Assembly (NCBI RefSeq): GCF_017676385.1
Contig: NZ_JAFFZN010000024.1
Location: 62,001-126,000 of the forward strand
Direction: 5' to 3'
DNA length: 64,000 nucleotides
From: Streptomyces spirodelae
GTDB lineage: Bacteria; Actinomycetota; Actinomycetes; Streptomycetales; Streptomycetaceae
Within the stretch, counting starts at the first letter, position 1; each line of letters begins with the position of its first letter. The position numbers and the translations under genes were made by a program. A model generated the notes under the pieces. That model was not told the origin of the DNA and searched no databases. It was given only the letters and a program-made list of their open reading frames with translations. Shown piece after piece: positions 8,316-16,408 of this stretch.

Positions 8316-9440
8316 GTGAAGAAGACCTCAGGCCGTCTGGCGGACGGCCGCGAGATCGTTTACTACGACCTGAGCGACGACACCGTCCGTACCGCTGCCG
8401 ACCGGCGGCCGATGCCCGGTATGGAGGCGCACTCCGAGATCCGGCACGACCCGCTGCTGGACGAGTGGGTCGGTGTCACCGCGCACCGCAACGCGCGCAC
8501 CTACCACCCGCCGGCCGACGAGTGTCCCCTCTGCCCGTCCCGCGAGGGGCGGATGAGCGAGATCCCGGAGGCCGACTACGACGTCGCCGTCTTCGAGAAC
8601 CGCTTCCCCTCCTTCCGCGGGGCGCCCGGCAAGGAGGAGAACGAGGACGCCGCCGGGCTCTTCCGGCACGCGCCGGGCGCCGGCCGCTGCGAGGTGGTCA
8701 GCTTCACCTCCGACCACCACGCCTCCTTCGCCGACCTCGACGAGGAGCAGGCCCGTCTCGTCCTGGACGTATGGGCGGACCGCACGGCCGAGCTGTCCCG
8801 GACGCCCGGTGTCGAGCAGGTGTACTGCTTCGAGAACCGCGGCGAGGAGATCGGGGTGACCCTCTCCCACCCGCACGGCCAGATCTACGGCTATCCGTTC
8901 ACCACCCCGCGCACGGCCCGCATGCTGCGCTCACTGGCCGAGCACGGCGCACAGACCGGCGGCAACCTCTTCGACGACCTCGTCGCTGCGGAACGTGCCG
9001 CGGGGGAGCGGGTCGTCATCGAAGGCGAGCACTGGACGGCCTTCGTCCCCTACGCCGCGCACTGGCCGTACGAGGTGCACCTGTACCCCAGGTCCCGGGT
9101 GCCCGACCTGCTGGGACTGGGCGAGGAGGCGCGCGCCGAGTTCCCCGGGATCTACCTGGAGCTGCTGCGCCGCTTCGACCGCATCTTCGGCGAGCAGGAG
9201 GCCCGCGCTCCCTATATCGCCGCCTGGCACCAGGCACCGTTCGGCGACTGCGACGGCGACGGCCGCGGCCCGCACCTGGCGCCCCGCGAGGAGTTCGCGC
9301 TGCATCTGGAGCTCTTCACCATCCGACGGGCTCCCGGCAAGCTGAAGTTTCTCGCCGGTTCCGAGTCCGGCATGAACGTGTTCATCAACGACGTACCACC
9401 GGAGGCCGCGGCGCGGCGCCTGCGCGAGGTGGCTTCATGA
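8316..9440 (+). CDS. galT: Galactose-1-phosphate uridylyltransferase
   Basis: GalT of the Leloir pathway swaps UMP between UDP-glucose and galactose-1-phosphate. At 374 residues it has family length. Visible motifs are the zinc-site-like CPLCPSR early, ENRFPSF, and the active-site HPHGQIYGYPF with the nucleophilic His. A second half-domain follows, containing HWPYEVHLYPR and HQAPFG, with paired His residues. It is the first gene of galT-galE-galK. The start is GTG with GAGGAG about 7 bp upstream. Cytoplasmic. Confidence 0.96.
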   Translation: MKKTSGRLADGREIVYYDLSDDTVRTAADRRPMPGMEAHSEIRHDPLLDEWVGVTAHRNARTYHPPADECPLCPSREGRMSEIPEADYDVAVFENRFPSFRGAPGKEENEDAAGLFRHAPGAGRCEVVSFTSDHHASFADLDEEQARLVLDVWADRTAELSRTPGVEQVYCFENRGEEIGVTLSHPHGQIYGYPFTTPRTARMLRSLAEHGAQTGGNLFDDLVAAERAAGERVVIEGEHWTAFVPYAAHWPYEVHLYPRSRVPDLLGLGEEARAEFPGIYLELLRRFDRIFGEQEARAPYIAAWHQAPFGDCDGDGRGPHLAPREEFALHLELFTIRRAPGKLKFLAGSESGMNVFINDVPPEAAARRLREVAS

Positions 9441-9504
9441 AACACACAGCAACGGGTGGTTTCGTGGGCGCCGTCGGTGAAGAAGCGAACGGAAAGATGG
9501 GGCA

Positions 9505-10512
9505 ATGGCCAAGTACCTGGTGACCGGCGGGGCCGGATATGTGGGCAGTGTGGTGGCGGCACGTCTGCTGGAGGCGGGGCACACCGTCACGGTCCTCGAC
9601 GACCTCGACACCGGCTTCGCGCAGGGTGTGCCGTCCGGCGCCGAGTTCGTCAGCGGCCGCATCCAGGACGCCGCACGCGTACTGGACGCCTCGTACGACG
9701 GCGTGCTCCACTTCGCCGCGCACTCCAAGGTGGGCGAGTCCGTCGAGCAGCCCGAGAAGTACTGGCGCAACAACGTCGGCGGCACCGTCGAGCTGCTGGC
9801 CGCGATGCGTGAGGCGGGCGTACGCAGGCTGGTCTTCTCCTCCACGGCCGCCGTCTACGGCGAGCCCGAGCGCACCCCCATCACCGAGACCGACCCCGCC
9901 GCGCCCACCAGTCCGTACGGCGCCTCCAAGCTGGCCGTCGACCACATGATCGGAGGCGAGTGCCGGGCACACGGCCTGGCCGCCGCCTCACTGCGCTACT
10001 TCAACGTCGCGGGCGCCTACTTCACCGCCGACGGCGCCGCCTACGGCGAGCGTCACGACCCCGAGTCGCATCTGATCCCGCTGGTCCTCCAGGTCGCGCA
10101 GGGGCGGCGCGAGGCGATCTCGGTCTACGGCGACGACTACCCCACACCCGACGGCACCTGTGTGCGCGACTACATCCACGTCGCCGACCTGGCCGAGGCG
10201 CACCTGCTCGCGCTGGACCACACCGCCCCGGGTGAGCACCTGATCTGCAACCTCGGCAACGGCAACGGCTTCTCCGTACGTGAGGTCGTCGAGACCGTCC
10301 GCAAGGTCACCGGGCACGACGTGCCCGAGCAGGTCGCCCCGCGCCGGGGCGGCGATCCGGCCGTCCTGGTGGCCTCGGCCGACCGGGCGCGCACAGAACT
10401 GGGCTGGCGGCCCGAGCGCAGCGGACTGGAGGAGATCGTGGCCGACGCCTGGCGGTTCGCTCAGCGGGCCGCGGCAGCCGCCCAGGAGCGGACACCGGAG
10501 GGCACCGCGTGA
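9505..10512 (+). CDS. galE: UDP-glucose 4-epimerase
   Basis: GalE is an NAD-dependent epimerase (335 residues) that interconverts UDP-galactose and UDP-glucose and so closes the Leloir cycle. It shows the Rossmann motif GGAGYVGSVVAARLL at the N-terminus, the catalytic region FSSTAAVYGEP and the Tyr/Lys pair of SPYGASKLAVDHM, and the family motif LRYFNVAGA. It lies 64 bp after galT, and its last bases overlap the galK start (GTGA). That tight coupling supports one operon. In S. coelicolor, as I recall, a galE gene is among reported Rex-linked loci; no clear Rex site was seen here. Confidence 0.96.
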   Translation: MAKYLVTGGAGYVGSVVAARLLEAGHTVTVLDDLDTGFAQGVPSGAEFVSGRIQDAARVLDASYDGVLHFAAHSKVGESVEQPEKYWRNNVGGTVELLAAMREAGVRRLVFSSTAAVYGEPERTPITETDPAAPTSPYGASKLAVDHMIGGECRAHGLAAASLRYFNVAGAYFTADGAAYGERHDPESHLIPLVLQVAQGRREAISVYGDDYPTPDGTCVRDYIHVADLAEAHLLALDHTAPGEHLICNLGNGNGFSVREVVETVRKVTGHDVPEQVAPRRGGDPAVLVASADRARTELGWRPERSGLEEIVADAWRFAQRAAAAAQERTPEGTA

Positions 10513-11666
10513 GCCAGGGAGCGCGCGAGGGCTTCCGCGAGGTCTACGGCGCCGAGCCGGAGGGCACCTGGGCGGCGCCCGGCCGGGTCAACCTCATCGG
10601 TGAGCACACGGACTACAACGACGGCTTCGTGATGCCGCTGGCCCTCCCGCACACCGTGCACGCGGCCGTGGCGCGGCGCGACGACGGCGTGCTGCGGCTG
10701 CACTCGGCCGATGTGCCGGGCGCCGCCTACCAGCTGAGGCTCGACGAGCTGACGCCGGGCGCTGACGGCGGCTGGGCCGCGTACCCGGCGGGCGTCGTGT
10801 GGGCGATGCGTGCAGCGGGGCTGCCGGTCAACGGCGCTGATGTGCAGATCACCAGCACCGTGCCCACCGGCGCCGGGCTGTCCTCGTCGGCCGCTCTCGA
10901 GGTCGTCACCGGCTTCGCGTTGAGCGAGCTGTACGGGCTGGGGCTGTGCAGGGCGGAGCTGGCACGGCTGTGCCAGCGGGCGGAGAACGACTTCGTCGGC
11001 ATGCCCTGCGGAATCATGGACCAGATGGCCTCGGCGTGCTGCACCGAGGGCCATGTGCTGCACCTGGACACCCGCGACCTGAGCCGGCGCCAGGTCCCCT
11101 TCGACCTGGCCGCCGAGGGGCTGCGCATGCTCGTCGTGGACACCCGCGTCAAGCACACCCTGGCCGACGGCGCCTACGCGGAACGCCGCCGGGCGTGCGA
11201 GGCGGGTGCGACGGCGCTCGGCGTCCCGGCGCTGCGCGATGTGGCGTACGAGGAGCTCGGCACCGCCCTCGCACGCCTGGACGCCAGGCTGGACGACCCG
11301 GGGGTGCGCGGCTGTGTGCGGCACATCGTCACGGAGAACCGGCGGGTCGAGGAGACGATCGCGCTGCTGGACGCCGGTGAGACCCGCGCTGTGGGCCCGG
11401 TGCTGACGGCGGGACATCTCTCGCTGCGCGACGACTTCCGCGTCTCCTGCGAGGAGCTGGACCTGGTGGTCGAGTCGGCGCTGGCCGCGGGAGCGCTCGG
11501 CGCCCGGATGACCGGCGGGGGCTTCGGCGGCTCGGCGGTCGTGCTGGCCGAGGAGACCGGGACCGAGAAGATCATCGAGGCGGTGACCTCGGCTTTCGAG
11601 GCCGCGGGTCATCTGGTGCCGCAGGTGTTCGAGGCGGTGCCGAGCGCGGGCGCGCGCCGGCTGTGA
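10509..11666 (+). CDS. galK: Galactokinase
   Basis: GalK (385 residues, GHMP kinase family) phosphorylates galactose to galactose-1-phosphate with ATP. The galactokinase signature GRVNLIGEHTDYNDGFVMP is at the N-terminus, the GHMP ATP loop PTGAGLSSSAALEV is in the middle, the DQMASACC region follows, and the C-terminal GHMP motif GARMTGGGFGGSAV is present. The GTG start overlaps the galE stop as GTGA, indicating translational coupling. It completes a galT-E-K set sufficient to turn imported galactose into UDP-sugars and glucose-1-phosphate. Confidence 0.96.
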   Translation: MSQGAREGFREVYGAEPEGTWAAPGRVNLIGEHTDYNDGFVMPLALPHTVHAAVARRDDGVLRLHSADVPGAAYQLRLDELTPGADGGWAAYPAGVVWAMRAAGLPVNGADVQITSTVPTGAGLSSSAALEVVTGFALSELYGLGLCRAELARLCQRAENDFVGMPCGIMDQMASACCTEGHVLHLDTRDLSRRQVPFDLAAEGLRMLVVDTRVKHTLADGAYAERRRACEAGATALGVPALRDVAYEELGTALARLDARLDDPGVRGCVRHIVTENRRVEETIALLDAGETRAVGPVLTAGHLSLRDDFRVSCEELDLVVESALAAGALGARMTGGGFGGSAVVLAEETGTEKIIEAVTSAFEAAGHLVPQVFEAVPSAGARRL

Positions 11667-11988
11667 GGCTGGTGCACGGGCGGCGGGGGCCGGCTCGTGC
11701 CGGGCGGGTGTGCTCCACCGCGCAGGTGCGCTCCTGACGCGCCCTGGCACGCCCTGACGCGCCCCCACAGGGTCACGAGTAGAACGATTTTTGTTAATTG
11801 CCTTCCGTTGTCACAGCCCGGCCGTACCCTGAATCTTGTACAGCGCCGGTGGGGGCCGGTGCTGATCAGGGGGCGAGACAGCCGGGTACGACGCCCAGGG
11901 GCGGGGTAGACAGCGAACACGGCGGCGGCCGTGTCGATGGCGCGCTTTCCCGCGCATGGGCGCCGTGCCCGCACTGCCAGGGGGTGGC
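11667..11988. other. 322-bp intergenic region before the second LuxR regulator
   Basis: No gene was found. The first part contains repeats of a GACGCGCCC / GGCACGCCC type. At about 11780-11815 there is an unusually AT-rich tract (GATTTTTGTTAATTGCC) followed by TTGTCA and then TACCCT. It probably contains the promoter of the regulator at 11989, but the -35/-10 assignment is uncertain. Confidence 0.4.
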
Positions 11989-12915
11989 ATGCAACGTATT
12001 CGTGTGCTGGTGGTCGACGACCACCGCATTTTCGCCGAGTCCTTGGCCGCCGCGCTCGCGGCCGAACAGGATGTCGAAGTTGGCGCGGCGGGCAGCGGTG
12101 CGGCAGCGCTGCGTCATCTGGAGCGCGGCGCGGCCGAGGGCCGCCGGTTCGACGTCCTGCTCGTCGACGCGGACCTGGGCGCACCGCTGAACGGGGCAGC
12201 GCAGCCGGGCCAGCCCCCGGTGGCCGGTCCGGCACCGGTGCCCGCGCAGGCTCCGGTGCCCGCGCAGGCTCCGGCGCCCCACCAGGGCGCGCCCCGCACC
12301 AACGGCGAGAGGCACGCACACGGCAGAGCGCTGGGCACGGCGCAGGACGACCCGGCGGCGGTGAGCAGCGCCGCGGCGGGCGCCCCGGCGCCTGAAACGC
12401 CCGCCTCCCCGCCCGCCACCGGCGGATTACCGCTGGTGGCCCGGGTCCGCGCCGACTATCCGGCGGTACGCACCGTCGTCCTGGCCGAACGGGACGACCC
12501 CCGGCACGCCGCGGCCGCGCTGCAGGCCGGCGCGGGCGGCTGGGTCGCCAAGGACTGTTCCCTCTCCCGGCTCCTCCAGGTGATCCGCGGCGTCCTCAAG
12601 GACGAGACACATCTGCCGCCCGCCCTTCTCACCGGCGTACTCAAGGAGTTGACCGCCAGCCGCAAGCACCGCACCGAGAGCGAACGCCTGGTGGAGTCCC
12701 TGACGCCGCGCGAGCGGGAGGTCCTGCGGTGCATGGTGGCGGGGCTGGGCCGCAAGGCCGTCGCCGAGCGGCTGTATCTGTCGCCGCACACGGTACGGAC
12801 CCATATGCAGAACGTCCTGGGCAAGCTGGGCGTCCACTCCACGCTTCAGGCCGTCGCGCTGGCCCGGCGCGCCGGAGTCGGCCCGGCGGAACTGGAACCG
12901 GCAGCAGCGCGCTGA
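11989..12915 (+). CDS. LuxR/NarL-type response regulator with a large insertion in the receiver
   Basis: The protein has 308 residues. Residues 1-~64 are the first half of a receiver domain, with D10-D11 and the likely phosphoacceptor D60 in FDVLLVDADLG. An Ala/Pro-rich low-complexity insert of about 80 residues (~65-145) follows. The receiver then resumes at LPLVARVRADYPAV, with the Lys of AKD, and a LuxR helix-turn-helix (LTPREREVLRCMVAG) ends the protein. Start: ATG after GGGGGTGG. Codon 147 (12427-12429) is TTA, suggesting bldA-dependent translation. It is a paralogue of the regulator at 5283. No partner kinase is adjacent. Confidence 0.88.
   Translation: MQRIRVLVVDDHRIFAESLAAALAAEQDVEVGAAGSGAAALRHLERGAAEGRRFDVLLVDADLGAPLNGAAQPGQPPVAGPAPVPAQAPVPAQAPAPHQGAPRTNGERHAHGRALGTAQDDPAAVSSAAAGAPAPETPASPPATGGLPLVARVRADYPAVRTVVLAERDDPRHAAAALQAGAGGWVAKDCSLSRLLQVIRGVLKDETHLPPALLTGVLKELTASRKHRTESERLVESLTPREREVLRCMVAGLGRKAVAERLYLSPHTVRTHMQNVLGKLGVHSTLQAVALARRAGVGPAELEPAAAR
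12235..12270 (+). repeat. Two tandem copies of an 18-bp repeat inside the regulator insert
   Basis: CCGGTGCCCGCGCAGGCT occurs twice in a row (12235-12252 and 12253-12270), followed by a partial third copy (CCGGCGCCC). It encodes a PVPAQA repeat within the Ala/Pro-rich insert. In-frame unit changes would alter the linker length. Confidence 0.7.
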
Positions 12916-13035
12916 CCGGCTGACGCGCCTGCATCCTGCGTGGTGCCGGGCCGGTCGTCGGCTCCTCGCTCTAGGCTCTGCGGTCCGATCACTTCTGATC
13001 GCATCGCCGAGCCCGACGACCGTGGAGATGTGGCA

Positions 13036-13467
13036 ATGCAGCAGATGACCGAAGCCCAGTGGCGGGACTTCGTCCTGACGGGCACCCGCACCGGCAAGCT
13101 GGCGACCAACCGCAAGGACGGCCGCCCCCATGTGACCCCCGTGTGGTTTCTGCTGGACGGGGAGGGCCGACTGGTCTTCAACACGGGTGGCAGTTCGCTG
13201 AAGTACCACGCGCTGCGCCGCGAGCCCCGCTTCGCCCTGTGCGTGGACGACCAGGAGCCGCCTTTCAGCTTTGTGATGCTGGAGTGCGTCGTCGAGGAGT
13301 TCGCGGACGATCTGGAGCTGATGCGCGAGTGGGCCACCCGGATCGGCGGCCGCTACATGGGAGCGGACCGCGCCGCGGAGTTCGGGGAGCGCAACGCCGT
13401 TCCCGGCGAGTATCTGGTGCGGGCCCGTATCGAACGAGCGGTCGCCTACGCGGAGCTCGCCGACTGA
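13036..13467 (+). CDS. PPOX-class / F420-dependent flavin-fold oxidoreductase
   Basis: The protein has 143 residues. It fits the small split-barrel family of pyridoxamine-phosphate-oxidase-like proteins that bind FMN or F420: an early TGKLATNRKDGRPHVTPVWF strand pair, then GEGRLVFNTGGSSLKYHALR with basic residues for the cofactor phosphate. Streptomyces make F420, and many such proteins are F420-dependent, but the cofactor cannot be decided here. I chose ATG 13036 because the family homology starts there; the frame is open 32 codons further upstream. Physiological substrate unknown. Confidence 0.75.
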   Translation: MQQMTEAQWRDFVLTGTRTGKLATNRKDGRPHVTPVWFLLDGEGRLVFNTGGSSLKYHALRREPRFALCVDDQEPPFSFVMLECVVEEFADDLELMREWATRIGGRYMGADRAAEFGERNAVPGEYLVRARIERAVAYAELAD

Positions 13468-13486
13468 GGGGGCAAGCCGGGCCCGC

Positions 13487-14248
13487 TCACACCGAGTTCT
13501 TGTAGACGCTCCAGCCTCCGTCCACCACCAGGTCGGCGCCCGTCACATAGGAGGCGTCCGGCGAGAGCAGGAAGGCGATGGCGGCTGCGACCTCGTCGGG
13601 GCGGCCATGGCGGCCGATCACCGTCTCACCGGCCGCCTGCCGCCGCTCCTCGGCGCCGATCCCGTCCCAGGCAGGCGTCATGATGGGGCCCGGCAGCACG
13701 GAGTTGACCCGCACCCGGGGGCCGAAGTCCGCGGCGAGCTGCCTGCCGAGCCCGGTCAGGCCCGCCTTGCTCGCGGCGTAGGCGGGCCGTCCGGGCAGTC
13801 CGACCAGGGCCTGCACGGAGGAGGTCAGCACCACCGCACCGCACCGCTCGCGCAGATCGCCGACGCAGGCCCGCACCCCCAGGAAGGCCCCGGTCAGATT
13901 GGTGCCGAGCTGGGCCTCCCAGTCGGTGACGGAGATCTCGTCGGCCGCGCCGCCGCGCACCAGCGCCGCGTTGCAGACCAGCCCGTCGACGGGGCCGAAC
14001 CCCTCACGCGCCGTCTGCACGGCACGCGTCCAGGCCGGTTCGTCCGTGACGTCGCCCAGCACGAACGCCGCCCGGCCGCCCGAGGCCGTGATCTCCCGCG
14101 CGGTGCGGTGCGCCCCGGCCTCCGCCGTGTCGAGGATGACGACGGCCGCCCCCTCGTCTGCCAGCCGGTGCGCCGTCGCGGCACCGATACCGGATGCGCC
14201 TCCGGTGATGATGACCGTCCGTCCCTCGAACCGCGCGCCCATGGCCAT
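13487..14248 (-). CDS. Short-chain dehydrogenase/reductase
   Basis: This classical SDR has 253 residues. The NAD(P)-binding motif TGGASGIGAAT is at the N-terminus, an Asp in VVILDTAE at the end of strand 2 suggests NAD(H) preference, and NAA, the catalytic Ser (TSSVQ) and the Y-x-x-x-K pair (YAASK) are present. The C-terminus VTGADLVVDGGW is typical. It is convergent with the flavin-fold gene before it. Substrate unknown. A second Met two codons in (MGARFEG) is an alternative start. Confidence 0.88.
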   Translation of the reverse strand: MAMGARFEGRTVIITGGASGIGAATAHRLADEGAAVVILDTAEAGAHRTAREITASGGRAAFVLGDVTDEPAWTRAVQTAREGFGPVDGLVCNAALVRGGAADEISVTDWEAQLGTNLTGAFLGVRACVGDLRERCGAVVLTSSVQALVGLPGRPAYAASKAGLTGLGRQLAADFGPRVRVNSVLPGPIMTPAWDGIGAEERRQAAGETVIGRHGRPDEVAAAIAFLLSPDASYVTGADLVVDGGWSVYKNSV

Positions 14249-14324
14249 GCGCGTGATCGTACGGCCCGGGCGGGCACGGAGGGTAGGGCGCTTCGGCCGG
14301 GTGGGTTGCCCGGAGGGCCGCCGC

Positions 14325-14822
14325 TCAGGTGGGGATGTTGTCGAACGGCGCCGTCAACTGGCGCAGCAGCCCGGCCAGCTCGCCGCGCTGCACGGGGGAG
14401 AGCTCGACGAGGATGGCGCGCTCCTGGTCGAGCAGCCCGGCCAGCGCGCTGTCCGCGCGGTCCCGTCCCTCGGCGGTGAGCCGGACCAGGACACCCCGCC
14501 GGTCACTGGGGTCGGGCAGCCGCTCCACCAGCCCCTTCTTGGCGAGGCGGTCGATGCGGTTGGTCATCGTCCCGGAGGTGACCAGCGTCTGGGTGAGCAG
14601 CTGGCCGGGGGAGAGCTGATAGGGGGTGCCCGCACGGCGCAGCGCTGTCAGTACGTCGAACTCCCACGGCTCGAGACCGTGCTCGGAGAACGCGATACGC
14701 CGCGCCCGGTCCAGGTGCCGGGCCAGCCTGCTGACCCGGCTGAGCACCTCGAGCGGTTCGACGTCGAGGTCAGGGCGCTCCCGGCGCCATGCTGCCACCA
14801 AACGGTCGACCTCGTCCTCCAT
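14325..14822 (-). CDS. MarR-family regulator, TamR-like
   Basis: This 165-residue winged-helix repressor has the MarR core: recognition region TQTLVTSGTMTNRIDRLAKKGLVERLPD and the wing DRRGVLVRLTAEGR. It is divergent from a trans-aconitate methyltransferase-like gene, and a perfect 18-bp palindrome lies between them. From memory this is the arrangement of the S. coelicolor TamR/Tam pair, in which TamR senses trans-aconitate and related acids and derepresses tam and citric-acid-cycle genes. The assignment here rests on the arrangement and the operator; ligand binding is inferred. Confidence 0.82.
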   Translation of the reverse strand: MEDEVDRLVAAWRRERPDLDVEPLEVLSRVSRLARHLDRARRIAFSEHGLEPWEFDVLTALRRAGTPYQLSPGQLLTQTLVTSGTMTNRIDRLAKKGLVERLPDPSDRRGVLVRLTAEGRDRADSALAGLLDQERAILVELSPVQRGELAGLLRQLTAPFDNIPT

Positions 14823-14854
14823 GGGATCAGTGTAGAGGTTGTGTCGACGTGAAG

Positions 14855-14872
14855 TCTCTTGACGTCAAGAGA
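14855..14872. promoter_or_regulatory. Perfect 18-bp palindrome, probable MarR/TamR operator
   Basis: TCTCTTGACGTCAAGAGA is fully self-complementary and has the TTGACGTCAA core typical of MarR-family sites. It lies 32 bp before the regulator ATG and 21 bp before the methyltransferase ATG, so one bound dimer could block both promoters. Confidence 0.85.
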
Positions 14873-14893
14873 GCGTGCGGGCACGCTGCTGCC

Positions 14894-15697
14894 ATGTGGG
14901 ACCCCCAGCAGTATCTGCGGAACGCCGGACCTCGCCTTCGTCCCGTTCTCGATCTTCTCGCACACGTACCCGATCACCTGCCCGGTCATCCCCAGGTGCG
15001 GATCGCCGACCTCGGCTGCGGCCCTGGCGGACCCAGCGAGCCACTGGCCCGGCGGTGGCCCCGGGCGCACATCACCGGGTACGACAACTCCCCCGAGATG
15101 CTCGCCGAGGCCGCGGCGCACACCCGGACCGGGCGGCTCGACTTCGCCCACGCCGACCTCGCACACTGGCGCCCCGACCCGGCCGAGAACTTCGGCCTGC
15201 TCTTCTCCAACGCGGCGCTCCAGTGGGTGCCCGGCCACCAGCACGCCTTCCCCGACTGGCTCGCCGCCCTGCCGTCCGGTGGCGTCCTCGCCTTCCAGGT
15301 GCCCGGCAACTTCCACGCTCCGAGCCACACCCTGCTGGCCGAACTGCGCGACTCCCCGCGCTGGCGGGGCCGCGTCGGTGCCGCATCGCGCACCGACGCA
15401 GTCCTCACCCCGGCAGCCTACGCCGAACTCCTCGCGCCGCTCGGGCCCGACGGCTGCGACGTCGACGTCTGGGAGACCACCTATCTCCACCGGCTCACCG
15501 GTCCCGACCCGGTACTCGAATGGACCAAGGGCACAGCGCTGCGCCCCGTACTGGAACGCCTGGCCGACGACCCCGACGCGCGGGACCGTTTCCTGGCCGA
15601 GTACGCGGAAGCCCTCCGGGAGGCGTACCCGGCCGACGCGGACGGTACGACGGCGTTCCCGTTCCGCCGCGTGTTCGTCATCGCCGCCAAGCGCTGA
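14894..15697 (+). CDS. tam: Trans-aconitate 2-methyltransferase-like SAM methyltransferase
   Basis: The protein has 267 residues. It shows a class I SAM-binding motif, IADLGCGPGGPS, then an acidic residue after strand 2 (ITGYDNSPEML), NFGLLFSNAALQWV, and the family-typical LPSGGVLAFQVPGNF. This fits Tam, which methylates trans-aconitate and so removes an aconitase inhibitor. I chose ATG before WDPQQYLR, the usual Tam N-terminus; there is no clear ribosome site, so the mRNA may be short-leadered. The divergent MarR gene and palindrome support repression by the neighbour. Confidence 0.85.
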   Translation: MWDPQQYLRNAGPRLRPVLDLLAHVPDHLPGHPQVRIADLGCGPGGPSEPLARRWPRAHITGYDNSPEMLAEAAAHTRTGRLDFAHADLAHWRPDPAENFGLLFSNAALQWVPGHQHAFPDWLAALPSGGVLAFQVPGNFHAPSHTLLAELRDSPRWRGRVGAASRTDAVLTPAAYAELLAPLGPDGCDVDVWETTYLHRLTGPDPVLEWTKGTALRPVLERLADDPDARDRFLAEYAEALREAYPADADGTTAFPFRRVFVIAAKR

Positions 15698-15747
15698 GGC
15701 ATCATGCCTTGTTGCCCGGCAAGAGGGCCGGCAGTCAGCTCATGCCC

Positions 15748-16302
15748 TTACGGGGTGCGGCGCCACTCCGGGGCGAGGACCGACCAGACCTCCATGTCGG
15801 CCCGCTCGCCCCGGTACAGAAAGCTCTGTCGCAGCACGCCGTCCTTCCGCATTCCCAGGCGGCGGGCCACGGCGATGCTGGGCTCGTTCGCCGAGGAGAC
15901 GTGCCACTCCACGCGGTGGATGCCGCGCTCCTCGAAGGCCCAGTCGATGATGACCCGTACCGCCCGGGTCACCAGGCCCTTGCCCACCGCCGCCGGCTCC
16001 AGCCAGCAGCCCGCCTCCGCGGTGCCCTGGGGCACGTCCATGGTGCGGAAGAGCACCCCGCCGACCAGCTTGCCGTCGGCCGTCCAGATGCCGTGGATCC
16101 GCCCGGTGTCGGTGGCGGCCTTCTCCGCGTACGACTGGAGGAAAGCACGGGCCGAGGGCAGATCCTTGTTGGCGTCCGGCAGCCCCACATGGGCCCCGAT
16201 GAACTCCCGCCCGCGCTCGATGTGCGCCAGGAACTCCTCCGCCTGCCACGGCTCCAGCGGGCGCAGCTCGGCGCCGTCGTCACCCAGGGATATCGCGAAC
16301 AT
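15748..16302 (-). CDS. GNAT acetyltransferase, RimJ/RimL type
   Basis: The protein has 184 residues with the GNAT fold as found in ribosomal-protein N-acetyltransferase-like enzymes. Strand/turn elements ELRPLEPWQAEEFLAHI are at the start, GCWLEPAAVGKGLVTRAVRVIIDWAF contains the acetyl-CoA loop, and VEWHVSSANEPSIAVARRLGMRKDGVLRQ is a typical RimJ/L C-terminal signature. I chose ATG 16302, preceded by AAGGACG, over the longer frame. The acceptor could be a protein N-terminus or a small molecule; it cannot be told here. Confidence 0.85.
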   Translation of the reverse strand: MFAISLGDDGAELRPLEPWQAEEFLAHIERGREFIGAHVGLPDANKDLPSARAFLQSYAEKAATDTGRIHGIWTADGKLVGGVLFRTMDVPQGTAEAGCWLEPAAVGKGLVTRAVRVIIDWAFEERGIHRVEWHVSSANEPSIAVARRLGMRKDGVLRQSFLYRGERADMEVWSVLAPEWRRTP

Positions 16303-16408
16303 CCTCGTCCTTCGCGCTCGGGGTGCGCACACCTCGGCACACCACGAGGGGGAGCTTCGCACACGCCCGGCCACTGGACCGAGGAATTTCTTGCCGAGCC
16401 CGGGGGAC

